DNA of 64,000 nucleotides from Bradyrhizobium sp. 170 (lineage in GTDB: Bacteria > Pseudomonadota > Alphaproteobacteria > Rhizobiales > Xanthobacteraceae): positions 1,922,001 to 1,986,000 of the forward strand of contig NZ_CP064703.1 of assembly GCF_023101085.1 (NCBI RefSeq). Reading direction: 5' to 3'. Position numbers and translations under genes: made by a program. A model generated the notes under the pieces. It was not told the origin of the DNA. It saw nothing but the letters and a program-made list of their open reading frames with translations, and searched no databases. The stretch's first letter is position 1; each line of letters starts with the position of its first letter. Shown here in pieces: positions 42,754 to 52,739 of the stretch.

Positions 42754-44123
42754 TGTCCAAGTGCAGGCTCCGCATTGCCCGTTCGGACTACGAGTTACTC
42801 TGGCATCATCTCTATCAGGAGGATTGTGATGAGCACGGAGCCATCTTACTCGCGGGGCTGTCCGAACTAGGCACGATTCCACTCCTCACTGTTCGGGAAG
42901 TGCATCTGGCTAAGGACGGAATCGACTATGTAGCAGGCAAAATTGGTCACCGCGCCCTAACGCCGCAATTCATTCATCGGCTGGTTACACGCGCTCGCGA
43001 CGAGCGGCTCGTCTATTTGGCCGTTCACAATCACGGTAGCGATCGGCAAGTCGGATTCAGCGATATCGATATCCGGTCTCATGAGCGCGGCTATCCCGCT
43101 CTGTTGCAAATCGCCAAAGGCATGCCGGTTGGTGCTCTGGTATTGGGGCGGCGGGCCATGCAGGCAGATCTCTGGATGCCAGATGGCAGCCGTTGCGAAC
43201 TCGATCAGGCGAGCGTAATTGGCATGAAGATTGAGCGTCTTGCCCCTCAACTATCGAGAAATCTGAGCTCGATGGACGACCAATATGACCGCCAGATTCG
43301 TATGTTCGGTCGAGTGGGCCAGCAAACCTTATCGCGCGCCCATGTTGCGGTGATCGGGCTAGGCGGGATCGGTAGTCTGGTTGTGGAGTATCTGGCCCGA
43401 TTGGGTGTCGGCCACTTCACGCTCGTTGATGACGACGCGGTTGAGGCGTCCAATCTTGCACGACTTATCGGAGCATCGCAGTCCGACGTTGAAAATCGCA
43501 CGCCCAAAGTTCAGTTGGCACGGCGCCTCATCCAGCAGGCCAATCCATCCGCGCACATCGAGCACTTCAATGCGGATGTGGCTAAAGCTTCAGTGGCGGA
43601 CCGGCTCAAAGGCTGCGATTACATCTTTCTTGCGGCGGACTCAATGCGGGCACGCTTAGTAGTGAACGCGATGGTTCATCAATATCTTATTCCAGCCGTT
43701 CAGCTGGGCTCGAAAATCCGCGCTGATGAGCAGGGGCGGGTGATCGATGCGTTCAGTGCCATTCGGCCCATTCGTCCAGGTGCGGGTTGCCTTTGGTGCA
43801 ATCAGCTGATCGATCCTAATCTCTTGGCCAAAGAGGCCAAGACTGATGCGGAGCGAAAGGCGCAGGCTTATGGCGTTGAGGAGCCGAACCCCAGCGTTAT
43901 CACTCTCAACGCGGTCTCCGCGGGGCACGCCGTGAATGATTTTCTGATGGATTATCTCAGTCTACGCGCTGATCGCTCCTTGCATTACCAGCACATCAAT
44001 GCCCTGACCGGGAAGCTGCACTTAGTCGAACCGCGAAAGGACGCTGATTGTCCAGAATGCTCGAAAGGTGGAATGCGATTCGCTCGAGGTGATGCCGTGG
44101 ATTTGCCATGTACAGAAGGCTAG
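42753..44123 (+). CDS. JAB deubiquitinase-E1 (ThiF) fusion
   Basis: A 456-residue protein. Residues 1-165 form a JAB/JAMM metalloprotease domain with a complete motif: E27, H92-x-H94, S103-x2-D106. Residues 175-430 form an E1/ThiF adenylation domain with GLGGIGS at 202-208, the Asp of LVDDDAV at about 227 and NLARLIG. Zinc is likely bound by C346/C349 and C433/C436. No Cys lies between residues 350 and 432, where ThiF-type proteins carry the thioester Cys. The start at 42753 overlaps the E2 stop; the longer ORF from 42705 has no family match. It should adenylate the ubiquitin-like protein and also process or remove it. Confidence 0.88.
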   Translation: MSKCRLRIARSDYELLWHHLYQEDCDEHGAILLAGLSELGTIPLLTVREVHLAKDGIDYVAGKIGHRALTPQFIHRLVTRARDERLVYLAVHNHGSDRQVGFSDIDIRSHERGYPALLQIAKGMPVGALVLGRRAMQADLWMPDGSRCELDQASVIGMKIERLAPQLSRNLSSMDDQYDRQIRMFGRVGQQTLSRAHVAVIGLGGIGSLVVEYLARLGVGHFTLVDDDAVEASNLARLIGASQSDVENRTPKVQLARRLIQQANPSAHIEHFNADVAKASVADRLKGCDYIFLAADSMRARLVVNAMVHQYLIPAVQLGSKIRADEQGRVIDAFSAIRPIRPGAGCLWCNQLIDPNLLAKEAKTDAERKAQAYGVEEPNPSVITLNAVSAGHAVNDFLMDYLSLRADRSLHYQHINALTGKLHLVEPRKDADCPECSKGGMRFARGDAVDLPCTEG

Positions 44124-45637
44124 CAACCACCTCATGATATTGATCCCGCGCAGTCGCAAAAAGATCTAGATTGAAGCCAAGATGCAACCGATGCAGATGG
44201 ACATCGGAGCAGCGTGATATGGCGCGAGGTCCCTAGTTGCCGCACAAGGCGAAAGATACGTCGGACGGTGCTTCTGCGCGACGAAGCTTTCTTATCGGCG
44301 TACCGGCGGAAGTACCCGGGCTGCATCGCTCGCGAACTTCGATCTGATCAATAATGGAAGGCCTTCACCTCACGGTGGGCCCTCGCACATGAGCTCCAGC
44401 CAGACGCATTGTTTCGAAGGTCGACATCAGGCGCAACATCGCTTTGGGAGCCCTAACCAGCGTTTCAGCTGGTTCGTGTCGACGGTGAGTTTACTGGGAC
44501 AGCGGCATCTTCTCCAACGCGCCTACGGAATGGTATTGAGCGACACCCGACGCGAGCTCCCTGATCTTCTCGGTTCACTTCTGCAATCGAACAGCGTGAC
44601 CTCGGTATCGCTATAGCGAAGTTCGTCTTGTTGCGATCACGCGGGTCGGTCGTTGGTCTTAGAGCCCGAGCACCATTGTCCGCACGACTGGTATCGCCTC
44701 ACACACATCGGCTCGGGAGTCTCCGTCCTTGTACTCGCGCGCGGATCGCTGATGGCTTCCGCTGTTCTATGCAGCCACTCCTTCTCGGGGTCCTGGCGCC
44801 GCTGTCTTGACGCACAGGGAGGAAAAGCCGTTGCGCGGGAGCACGCCCCGCTGGTTCCGGATTGAGGAAGATCAAGCAGAAATTTGGACTGTCGTTGCTG
44901 TCTGAAGCGGGGCGTTTAGGCGTTCCATTTGCGTAAGCTACCTTCCTCAGTGACATCTTACCAGTTCACCAAGCTCTTCGTGTGCGACTTAGCAGCTCCA
45001 TCATTGCAAGAGCGGCGGCCGGCAGAGGAGGCCAGATACGCGCCAGTTTGACGCAACGTGATGTGACACGGAGTCTCTCAAGATGAGAAAATCGTTCCTC
45101 GTATTCTTCTGCACAAATCCTTCTGAAAATGGGCCAAGTCGAAGAGTTTATCTTCTCGTCCTCATGGGCTGGATCGACTTCACAGATGCTTGAACTCCAC
45201 TTGCACGACACAAATTTGAAATGAACCATTGCTGCTGGTAGTTGTGCTATAAGGCCTCTGGCAAGAAGCATCGTAAGGTTGAATATGAAACAGCTTCGAA
45301 ACCGCTGGGCTGCAATATAGTTCACTTCAGCTGTGGAATGAACAGTTGAAGGCCCTGCCGATGAGCCGCACGACATGAGATGCGACATGCTCATATATCT
45401 TTGCCACTCCACTGGATCCGATGCGATCGAGCAGGCCGTGAGCTGTCGAGATCTAAGGGGGCGGTACTCGCATCATTGGTTTTTAGGGTCTGTAGCACGG
45501 GAGCTCCCACGAAACTCTAAGTATCACATGAGTGCCAGAGCGGACAGCGCGGACCGCCAAATGACCGAGGAGTAGCGATCTGTGGTCGTCTTGTACCTTG
45601 AACTGAGATGCAATCCACTCGAACGGAGAAATCAAGC
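44124..45637. other. long stretch with no recognisable gene
   Basis: Several ORFs of 60-150 codons occur (44389-44616 and 45375-45575 on +; 44966-45412 on -), but none has a family resemblance and strands conflict. The composition changes from the ubiquitin-like operon, so this may be a junction of transferred segments. I see no inverted repeats or IS ends. Confidence 0.4.
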
Positions 45638-46282
45638 ATGAATGCCGTTGCCCCTAGTTTCATTCAGGATGAGAATTTTCATGCGGTAACTGCACGCCTG
45701 CTATCGGAGCAGTATCCCCTTGACGGTGGACCACGTAACAATCCCAAAGCGAGCCGCAATCCCTTCGATTACGTGGAGTACGGTCTCGGCATTGCGCCGG
45801 AGCAAGGCGAACTGATATATCTGCTCTGTCGGTGGCTGGGCACAAAGCGCGTTGCGGAATTTGCGACGTCTACCGGGATGTCAACGCTCTATCTCGCCGC
45901 CGCAATGCGTGACAATGGCGGTGGGATCGTGATTGGATCGGAACTCGTCTCCGCGAAGGCAGCAGCAGCGCGTCGCAATCTGCGCCATGTAGGTCTTTCG
46001 GATTACGCCGAGATTAGGGAAGGGGACGCCCGGAGAACTCTGCGTGATCTCGGTGGACCCGTAGATTTTGTTCTGATGGATGGCTGGTTTGTGAATGAGG
46101 GTCCCTCTTTGGCCCGACAAGTTATAGAGATTGTCGCACCGCAAGTGCGGATTGGGGGCTATGTGATGAACGAGAACGCTGAGCCCGATTTTCTCGAGTT
46201 TGTCAGGGATCCAGCAAACGGCTTTCTGCGTTTAACGTTGCCAATCAAAGTTGGCGCGGAGCTCTGCGTGAGGGTAGCCTAA
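45638..46282 (+). CDS. class I SAM-dependent O-methyltransferase
   Basis: A 214-residue protein of the catechol O-methyltransferase-like type. The SAM-binding region reads VAEFATSTGMSTLYLAAAM (about residues 79-97), with an acidic residue ending strand 2 (VIGSELVS) and VDFVLMDGWFVNEGP carrying the metal-site Asp. The start at 45638 has CGGAGAAA upstream. The substrate is unknown, and it stands alone between unassigned DNA and pabA. Confidence 0.85.
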   Translation: MNAVAPSFIQDENFHAVTARLLSEQYPLDGGPRNNPKASRNPFDYVEYGLGIAPEQGELIYLLCRWLGTKRVAEFATSTGMSTLYLAAAMRDNGGGIVIGSELVSAKAAAARRNLRHVGLSDYAEIREGDARRTLRDLGGPVDFVLMDGWFVNEGPSLARQVIEIVAPQVRIGGYVMNENAEPDFLEFVRDPANGFLRLTLPIKVGAELCVRVA

Positions 46283-46577
46283 GCCTACCCCTCGTTTTTC
46301 TCGGCCTCGTCTTGCGCAACGTGATCTGTCCGAAGGTCTTCAGATCCAATTCCGAAGCGGCATAACGCAAATGAGATGATCCCAACCATGAGAGTGCATC
46401 AACCTCATCGAATAAAGTCATGCTCTTTCGCAGCGGAGTTCTGTTAATTGAGTGCGGCTACCGCAGCTTCTGCTGGCATCTTGGATGGAATTCGTTTGCT
46501 CAGGAGGGAGCCAGCTCACTCTCACGTTGCGCAGCACGCCTCTTCCGACGTCGGACGTTGGCCATGCTGTTCGATCC

Positions 46578-47162
46578 TCAGGTTAACGAAGGTTCTGCTA
46601 TTCGCAAGAAGTTTGAAAGCAGTAGGTCCCCTTGTGGGGTAAGTATGGATTCGGGATGAAACTGTACGCCATAAGTTGGTTGATACCGATGCGCGAGGGC
46701 CATGATCTCGCCCTCCTCGGAACGCGCTGTCACCTTGAGATGCGGGGCGCATGTCTCATCGAGCTCAACAACAAGAGAATGGTAGCGGCCCACGCAAAGT
46801 GGCGATGAGAGTCCAGTGAATAGCCCCTGGCCGTCATGGGCAATATGCGAAGACCGCCCGTGCATGGGCCGACGTGCACGCACTACGCGTCCGCCGAACA
46901 CGCTCCCAATACACTGATGCCCGAGGCAGATGCCGAGAATGGGCAAGCGACCTGAAAGTTCGCGGACGATGGCCGTAGATATTCCGGCCTCGAGTGGAGT
47001 GCAGGGGCCAGGCGAGATAATCACTGCGCGCGGCTTGAGGCCAACAAGATTGCTGACGGTCAGCGCGTCATTCCGGATCACCACCGTTGCTGCGCCAAGT
47101 TTCCGGAGATAACGGGCAATGTTGAAGACGAATGAATCGTAGTTGTCGACGATAAGTATCAA
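46578..47162 (-). CDS. pabA: aminodeoxychorismate synthase component II (glutamine amidotransferase)
   Basis: A 194-residue class I glutamine amidotransferase with ISPGPCTP, the nucleophile Cys in GICLGHQCIG, and the His/Glu of GVQFHPES. It supplies ammonia to PabB for p-aminobenzoate and folate synthesis. The start overlaps the pabB stop (ATGA), so it is coupled to pabB. A broken second copy of part of it lies at 2367-2540. Confidence 0.92.
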   Translation of the reverse strand: MILIVDNYDSFVFNIARYLRKLGAATVVIRNDALTVSNLVGLKPRAVIISPGPCTPLEAGISTAIVRELSGRLPILGICLGHQCIGSVFGGRVVRARRPMHGRSSHIAHDGQGLFTGLSSPLCVGRYHSLVVELDETCAPHLKVTARSEEGEIMALAHRYQPTYGVQFHPESILTPQGDLLLSNFLRIAEPSLT

Positions 47163-48568
47163 GATGCGCCAGCTGTTTCAGCACGCAATGCGTGGAAGAT
47201 TCGCTGCGCCTTGGCGAGCGTCTCCTCGTATTCGGCCTCTGGATCAGACATCGCCGTTATCCCGCCACCTGCATGAAACACGGCCAAGCCATCGTCGATC
47301 GTTACAGTGCGGATCGCAATATTCGTATCCATATGACCGTTGAAGCCGATGAAACCGATCGCCCCGCAATAAACATCTCGCGCCACACGCTCGATTTCGG
47401 CAATAATCTCCATTGATCGCACCTTTGGCGCCCCCGTAACAGAGCCGCCGGGAAAGCAGGCTCGCAGTAGGGTGACTGCGTCTTGGTCTCCTGCGAGCTC
47501 CCCCCTTACGATCGACACGAGGTGATGCACTGAGGCATAGGATTGGAGGTCGCACAGCACTGGAACCTCGACCGAATGCGGAGTGCATACGCGCGACAAA
47601 TCGTTACGCAGGAGGTCGACGATCATAATGTTCTCGGCACGGTCCTTTTCGGACGCAACTAGGACTTCAGCGCGACGCCGGTCTTCCTCGAAATCGGCGG
47701 AACGCGCGATCGTGCCCTTGATGGGGCGCGTCTCGACCTCTTGTCCGTCAAGCTTTAGGAACCGTTCGGGGGAACTCGATGCGATGGTGAGCTTGCCGTA
47801 GCGCAAGAGGGCCGCAAAGGGCGCCGGGTTCAATGAGCGCAGCTGGCAGTAGAAGGCAAGCGGATCGAATGAGGGTGACAACCGGGCACAGAAGCGCTGC
47901 GCAATGTTGGCCTGGAAGACGTCTCCGGCCAGAATCAAGTCGATGACGCGCTGTACCGCCGTAATGTAGCCGTCACGGCTGAAGTTCGAATGCCGTACGC
48001 CGGGTGTGCCCAGGGAATCATTCCGCGGCGACTTTGGGTTAGCAAGGAGAGCTGCAAACTCATCGGCTCGACCGCGTGCACGCTCGCTCCGACGTACGGC
48101 ATCTTGTTCCGGCCATCCGGTAGAAACGATCCGGCACCTGTGGTCACTGTGATCGTAGCTGATTACCACATCATAGAAGTGTAAAACGGATTGGGGCAAA
48201 CCCAGACCAGGAATTACGGGCGCCGGCAATTGCTCCAGTGTCCTGTTCAGATCGTAAGCAAGAAAGCCGGCCACGCCTCCCTGGAACGGCGGGAGATCGA
48301 GGCGATGCTCTTGCGGATACATGGCAAGCAGGGTGCGAAGAACTTCCCATGGATCGCCCTCGAGAGCCTCTCCATTGCAACTCGCCTGTCCGTCCGCGAC
48401 CATATAGGTGCTAAATGGGTCGCAGCTCAGATATGAGTAGCGTCCAACCAACTCGTGTCTTGCCGCGCTATCGAGAAACGTAAGGTGCGCTCGATGCGCG
48501 AGAATTCGCATCGCTGTGACAGGCTCAATCCACTGCAATTCTCGGACGTGCATGGGGTTGTCAGTCAC
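47159..48568 (-). CDS. pabB: aminodeoxychorismate synthase component I
   Basis: A 469-residue chorismate-utilising enzyme. The motif VETRPIKGTIARS has the Lys (PIKGT) that marks PabB rather than TrpE (PIAGT). Other landmarks are DLLRNDLSRV, GSVTGAPKVRSMEII and the C-terminal GGGITAMSDPEAEYEET. It makes 4-amino-4-deoxychorismate with PabA. No pabC was seen in the window. Confidence 0.93.
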   Translation of the reverse strand: MTDNPMHVRELQWIEPVTAMRILAHRAHLTFLDSAARHELVGRYSYLSCDPFSTYMVADGQASCNGEALEGDPWEVLRTLLAMYPQEHRLDLPPFQGGVAGFLAYDLNRTLEQLPAPVIPGLGLPQSVLHFYDVVISYDHSDHRCRIVSTGWPEQDAVRRSERARGRADEFAALLANPKSPRNDSLGTPGVRHSNFSRDGYITAVQRVIDLILAGDVFQANIAQRFCARLSPSFDPLAFYCQLRSLNPAPFAALLRYGKLTIASSSPERFLKLDGQEVETRPIKGTIARSADFEEDRRRAEVLVASEKDRAENIMIVDLLRNDLSRVCTPHSVEVPVLCDLQSYASVHHLVSIVRGELAGDQDAVTLLRACFPGGSVTGAPKVRSMEIIAEIERVARDVYCGAIGFIGFNGHMDTNIAIRTVTIDDGLAVFHAGGGITAMSDPEAEYEETLAKAQRIFHALRAETAGAS

Positions 48569-48722
48569 TGAGGGCTAGAGTGCTGTGAGGCGTGCTCCGA
48601 TTGTGATTCTCACCTAAACGAGAGCGACGCTCGTCCATGATCAGCAAACTCTTGAGATCGGTTATCAGGTTAACCCCCGTCGATGGTACGGTGCGCGGAC
48701 CAAAATTGATTATCGCTGCTAT

Positions 48723-49028
48723 TTAAGCAATACGCACATCTGTTGATGCGTTGTAGTCGGCCGCGAACCGCAGTTCCCGGAGTGGTCGTACCCGACTGAT
48801 CGATTCCTGGTATAGATCATGCGCTTTGAAAGCTGCGAGATCCGCCTCGTTGTCGAACTCACCATAAACCACAACGTCAATGTCGTTGCCGAGCTGGTCG
48901 GTCTTGCGGTTGCGGGCAACCTCGAGCCGGCGGGCATGCGGGATTTTGGTGAGAACCGAGAGGCCTTCGATCATTTTATCGATGTGGGCCTTATCCTTAG
49001 CTGTGAACAGGACGATGTGACGTATCAT
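48723..49028 (-). CDS. Dabb (stress-responsive alpha/beta barrel) protein
   Basis: A 101-residue dimeric alpha/beta-barrel protein: N-terminal MIRHIVLFTAK, then DVVVYGEFDNEADLAAFKAH. Such proteins are small and diverse, and function is usually unknown. The start at 49028 gives the standard N-terminus. It lies upstream of pabB on the same strand, 155 bases away. Confidence 0.85.
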   Translation of the reverse strand: MIRHIVLFTAKDKAHIDKMIEGLSVLTKIPHARRLEVARNRKTDQLGNDIDVVVYGEFDNEADLAAFKAHDLYQESISRVRPLRELRFAADYNASTDVRIA

Positions 49029-49186
49029 GGATAGCCTGAGGAGTAATGAGTAGGTCGCATAACTATCGTGGGATTGAACCGGCTGCAACGCTAGCACCAC
49101 ATCCCGCGCTCGCCCGGCAAGATGGTCGCTGCTGCCGCAGTCTTGCCAGGACCGTGGTCTGCAACGGAACTCGCCAGAATTGCCGG

Positions 49187-49812
49187 TCAGGACGCAGGAA
49201 GGGCAAGGCGCTCAATCGATTGAATGTGGCGCGCGAGCAGGTTACAGGCTTGGTCGACGTTGCGCGCTCGCAATGCCTGCAGAATCAGGCGGTGATCCTG
49301 ATTGGATCGCGGTCGCCAACCGCCATCGCGAACACCAATCGAGAGTTTGCAAGCTGTAGTCCGTCGAGACTGGCGAGCAGGCGCGGCATCGCACACGGCG
49401 CCGCCAGCGCGTGGTGAAAGGCGCGGTTGGCCATCTCAAAATCCTGAATGGTCTGGGCATTCTCTCCTTCAACCAGGGCGAGCTTGATCCGTGCCAAATG
49501 GCTAGAGGTGAGCTTTGGAGCCGCATTGCGCAGGGCGACCACCTCGAGAGCTCCACGCATCTCGGCGATCTCCTTCACGGAATTGGTATCGAGTGGAGCG
49601 ACCCTCACGCCACGACGGGGCACAGCGACAACGAGATGTTGAGCCTCCAGTTGGCGAAACGCCTCGCGCACGGGGACATGGCTGGAATTGAACTCTCGCG
49701 CGACATGATCCTGCCGGAGCGGGGCGTCAGGCGGCAGAGCGCCGCTAATGATGCGCTCACCAATTGAGCCCGCAATGTGCTGGGCAATTGTGGTGTTCTC
49801 GTCTGTGATCAT
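49187..49812 (-). pseudogene. bioR: BioR-like GntR regulator with a C-terminal frameshift
   Basis: The first 165 or so codons form a FadR-type GntR protein: winged HTH (GERIISGALPPDAPLRQDHV, PVREAFRQLEAQHLV) and the start of the FCD domain. The ORF stops early at 49285. In another frame from about 49335, the sequence continues RDGGWRPRSNQDHRLILQAL to IERLALPAS, the normal FCD end. One frameshift thus removes the end of the effector domain. Its position divergent to bioB and the TTATCTAT sites nearby identify it as BioR-like. A sequencing error could mimic the shift. Confidence 0.7.
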
Positions 49813-49825
49813 AGATTATCTATCA
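49811..49825. promoter_or_regulatory. BioR-type box over the regulator start
   Basis: ATAGATTATCTAT (49811-49823) is a perfect odd-length palindrome across the regulator start codon. It contains TTATCTATCA, close to the published alphaproteobacterial BioR site TTATCTATAA. It suggests autoregulation. Confidence 0.65.
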
Positions 49826-50066
49826 CAACTGAGCGGATATATTGTGCCCCGTTCGGCGACCGGCCCGAGATGATTCGACATCGAACCTTGATTCGCCCGA
49901 TGTTGCAGGATTTCGCCGGGTTTGAGCAGTTTTTGCGGTCTTTGCGCATCGATTAGCTTTACATCTTTTTCGGAAAGGCTGGCTTTGGGCGGCGATAATC
50001 ATCTCCCAGCGGTTCCTAAGGCAATTTACTGGCATCGATCGCTCGACTATCGATAATCGGCGCTGG

Positions 50067-50076
50067 TATCTATGAT
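50067..50076. promoter_or_regulatory. BioR-type box upstream of bioB
   Basis: GTATCTATGA matches 8 of 10 positions of TTATCTATAA and lies 25 bases before the preferred bioB start, where a repressor would block transcription or initiation. Confidence 0.5.
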
Positions 50077-50101
50077 TGACGCGGGTAAGAAGGCAAGTGC
50101 A

Positions 50102-51103
50102 ATGGCTGCTGCTATAGGAGTGGAGCGGAACGACGGCGGCGACAGAGCGCCGCTCCGCAGTGGCTGGGAGCGCGCCGAGGTCGAAGCGCTCTATGGCCGG
50201 CCGTTTGCCGACCTGATATTTCAGGCGCAGAACGTTCATCGGGACAACTTCGATCCAAACCACCTTGAGGCCGCGAGCCTGCTCAGCATCAAGACCGGCG
50301 GCTGTCCGGAAGACTGCGCCTACTGCTCGCAGAGCGCCCATTACGACACCGGGCTGAAAGCCACCCGCCTGATGGATTGCGCCGATGTGGTCGCCGCCGC
50401 AAAGCGCGCGAAGGACGCAGGCGCGAGGCGCTTCTGCATGGCCGCGGCCTGGCGCAGTCCAAAGGACCGTGATCTCGATCAGATCTGCGACATGATCAGC
50501 GCTGTCAAAGGCCTCGGGATGGAGACTTGCGTCACGCTCGGCATGTTGACGCGCAAGCAGGCCACACGGCTCTTTGAAGCCGGGCTCGACTTCTACAATC
50601 ACAATGTCGAATCCTCGCCCGAGTTCTACGGCAAGATCATCACCACGCGCACCCTGCAGGACCGCATCGACACACTTGCACATGTGCGCGAGGCCGGCAT
50701 CAAGGTGTGCAGTGGCGGCATTATCGGCATGGACGAGCGCCTCGAGGACCGGCTCGCCATGCTGGTGCTGCTCGCCAATCTTCGAAAGCCTCCCGAAAGC
50801 GTGCCGATCAACCTGTGGAACCAGGTCAAGGGCGTGCCAGTCAACGACACCGCGGAGCGTCCCGATCCGATCGCGGTGGCGCGACTGGTCGCGACCGCCC
50901 GGATCATGATGCCGAAGAGCGTCGTGCGGTTGTCTGCCGGACGGCAGTACATGAGCGATGCACTGCAGGCTCTGTGCTTCTTGGCCGGCGCGAATTCGAT
51001 CTTCATCGGCGATGTGCTGTTGACCACCAAAAACCCGAAAGCCGACCGCGACGCGAATTTGCTGGGTCGGCTCGGCATCACGTCCGCACCTTGCCTCAAG
51101 TGA
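50102..51103 (+). CDS. bioB: biotin synthase
   Basis: A 333-residue radical SAM enzyme that inserts sulphur into dethiobiotin. The SAM-cluster motif is CPEDCAYC in [39 protein letters not shown] and [16 protein letters not shown] are also characteristic. The start at 50102 with AAGAAGG upstream is preferred to 50072, which lies in the regulator box. It is the first gene of bioB-panD-bioF-bioD-bioA. Confidence 0.95.
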   Translation: MAAAIGVERNDGGDRAPLRSGWERAEVEALYGRPFADLIFQAQNVHRDNFDPNHLEAASLLSIKTGGCPEDCAYCSQSAHYDTGLKATRLMDCADVVAAAKRAKDAGARRFCMAAAWRSPKDRDLDQICDMISAVKGLGMETCVTLGMLTRKQATRLFEAGLDFYNHNVESSPEFYGKIITTRTLQDRIDTLAHVREAGIKVCSGGIIGMDERLEDRLAMLVLLANLRKPPESVPINLWNQVKGVPVNDTAERPDPIAVARLVATARIMMPKSVVRLSAGRQYMSDALQALCFLAGANSIFIGDVLLTTKNPKADRDANLLGRLGITSAPCLK

Positions 51104-51149
51104 AACAGGCAGCGAGCACGCTGTACGCAAACTCCAGTGTAGGGGACAA

Positions 51150-51503
51150 ATGCAGATTACGTTGATGAAAGGAAAGATCGATCGTGCCTCGGTGACCGAA
51201 GCCGATCTGCACTCTGAGGGCTCGATATCAATTGATCGCGCGCTGCTCGACGCGGCAGGTTTCCTGATCAACGAACGCGTCGAAATCTACAACACCGAAA
51301 CCGGAGTGCGCTTCGCCACCTATGTCACCGCAGCGCCCCCGCGGTCGGGCACCATAGACTTGAATGGTGCAGCTGCGCGACTTGCCATGCCCGGAGACAA
51401 AATTGCTATCGTTGCATATGCCTCCTTTGATGAGGCGGAAGCCAAGCTCTTTAGACCCCGTGTTGTGCTGGTTGACCCAGAAAACCGCATGCTACCAAGT
51501 TGA
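51150..51503 (+). CDS. panD: aspartate 1-decarboxylase
   Basis: A 117-residue pyruvoyl enzyme precursor. The self-cleavage site is Gly-Ser in HSEGSISID (residues 24-25), giving the pyruvoyl group. [20 protein letters not shown] and [11 protein letters not shown] are typical. It makes beta-alanine for pantothenate, CoA and ACP. Being inside the biotin operon links acyl-carrier supply to biotin synthesis. It is 46 bases after bioB and 81 before bioF. Confidence 0.93.
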   Translation: MQITLMKGKIDRASVTEADLHSEGSISIDRALLDAAGFLINERVEIYNTETGVRFATYVTAAPPRSGTIDLNGAAARLAMPGDKIAIVAYASFDEAEAKLFRPRVVLVDPENRMLPS

Positions 51504-51584
51504 AAGTATCAGGTGATGTTGGAGCCTTTGTGCTTGACGACATCAGAACTCTGGCGCGATCGATGCCTACGCTGGAAGTGAAGA

Positions 51585-52739
51585 ATGAACTCAATCCATT
51601 CGGTCAAAGTTGCCGATTACGTCGCACATTTGGATGCTCTGAAAGAGGACAACCGGCTGCGCAGCCTCAAACCGCGCGCAGGCGTCGATTTCGCATCGAA
51701 CGATTATCTCGCGCTGGCGAGCGCTCCACGTATGAAAATGGCTGTCTGCGCCGCGCTCGAGGCCGGCACGCCGATCGGAGCCGGCGGCTCGCGGCTTCTG
51801 CGCGGCAATTGTGAGGAGCACGAGAGCCTCGAAGCAGAAGCTGCCAGGTTCTTTGGAGCGGAGACGGCGCTGTTCTTTGGCGGCGGTTATGTCGCAAATT
51901 TTGCTCTCCTAACAACGCTGCCGCAGCGGGGCGATTTGCTTGTTCTCGATTCCCTGGTGCACGCGAGTATTCATGAAGGCGCACGAGCTGGCAGGGCCGA
52001 TTTTCGGATAAGCACCCATAACGACCCCCAGTCGGTCGAAAGCACAATTCGCGACTGGCGCGCGAAAGGCCGAACCGGCCGCGTCTGGATCGTGGTCGAA
52101 AGTCTCTACAGCATGGATGGCGACTTCGCACCGCTTGAAGACCTGGTCGCGATTGCGGATCGGTACGACGCGTTCCTGATCGTGGACGAAGCCCATGCCA
52201 CAGGCGTCTACGGCGAGCAGGGACGGGGGCTCACCGCACCCTATGAGGGGCGCGAAAATCTCTTAGTCGTTCATACCTGCGGCAAGGCGCTGGGTGCTGC
52301 CGGCGCACTTGTCACTGCTTCCAGTGCACTGCGCGACTTCATGGTCAATCGCTGCCGTCCGTTTATCTTCGCCACCGCGCCGTCACCGTTGATGGCCGTC
52401 GCCGTGCGGGAGGCTCTCTTAATCCTGCAGGAGGAGCCTGAGCGCCAGCAGCGTCTGGCCAAGCTGGTCGCGTTCACGCATCAGCAGATCAGTGAACGCG
52501 TTAGGCGAAGTCCTTCGGACTCGCAGATCGTGCCTTATATCGTCGGCGACAATTCACGTGCGATGCGGCTCGCCTCTGCACTGCAGGCTCGCGGCTTCGA
52601 TATCCGCGGAATCCGGCCGCCAACTGTGCCGGCGGGCACGGCCCGTTTGCGGATTTCACTGACACTCAACGTTGGGGAGGATGACGTGCGTGCAATGCTC
52701 GATGCGCTCGTTGAGGAGACGGGGGGCTGGCCGCGATGA
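51585..52739 (+). CDS. bioF: 8-amino-7-oxononanoate synthase
   Basis: A 384-residue PLP enzyme that joins pimeloyl thioester and alanine. [35 protein letters not shown] and the PLP Lys in [13 protein letters not shown] are all present. The 4-base overlap with bioD shows coupling. Confidence 0.95.
   Translation: MNSIHSVKVADYVAHLDALKEDNRLRSLKPRAGVDFASNDYLALASAPRMKMAVCAALEAGTPIGAGGSRLLRGNCEEHESLEAEAARFFGAETALFFGGGYVANFALLTTLPQRGDLLVLDSLVHASIHEGARAGRADFRISTHNDPQSVESTIRDWRAKGRTGRVWIVVESLYSMDGDFAPLEDLVAIADRYDAFLIVDEAHATGVYGEQGRGLTAPYEGRENLLVVHTCGKALGAAGALVTASSALRDFMVNRCRPFIFATAPSPLMAVAVREALLILQEEPERQQRLAKLVAFTHQQISERVRRSPSDSQIVPYIVGDNSRAMRLASALQARGFDIRGIRPPTVPAGTARLRISLTLNVGEDDVRAMLDALVEETGGWPR

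Noticed and set aside
44966..45412. 148-codon ORF on the - strand
   Set aside because: It has no ribosome binding site or recognisable domain, and a Cys/Arg/Ser-rich composition unlike the real genes nearby.
49823..51271. 482-codon ORF on the - strand
   Set aside because: It is antisense to bioB and panD, is His/Asp/Arg-rich with no family resemblance, and arises from the codon bias of the real genes.
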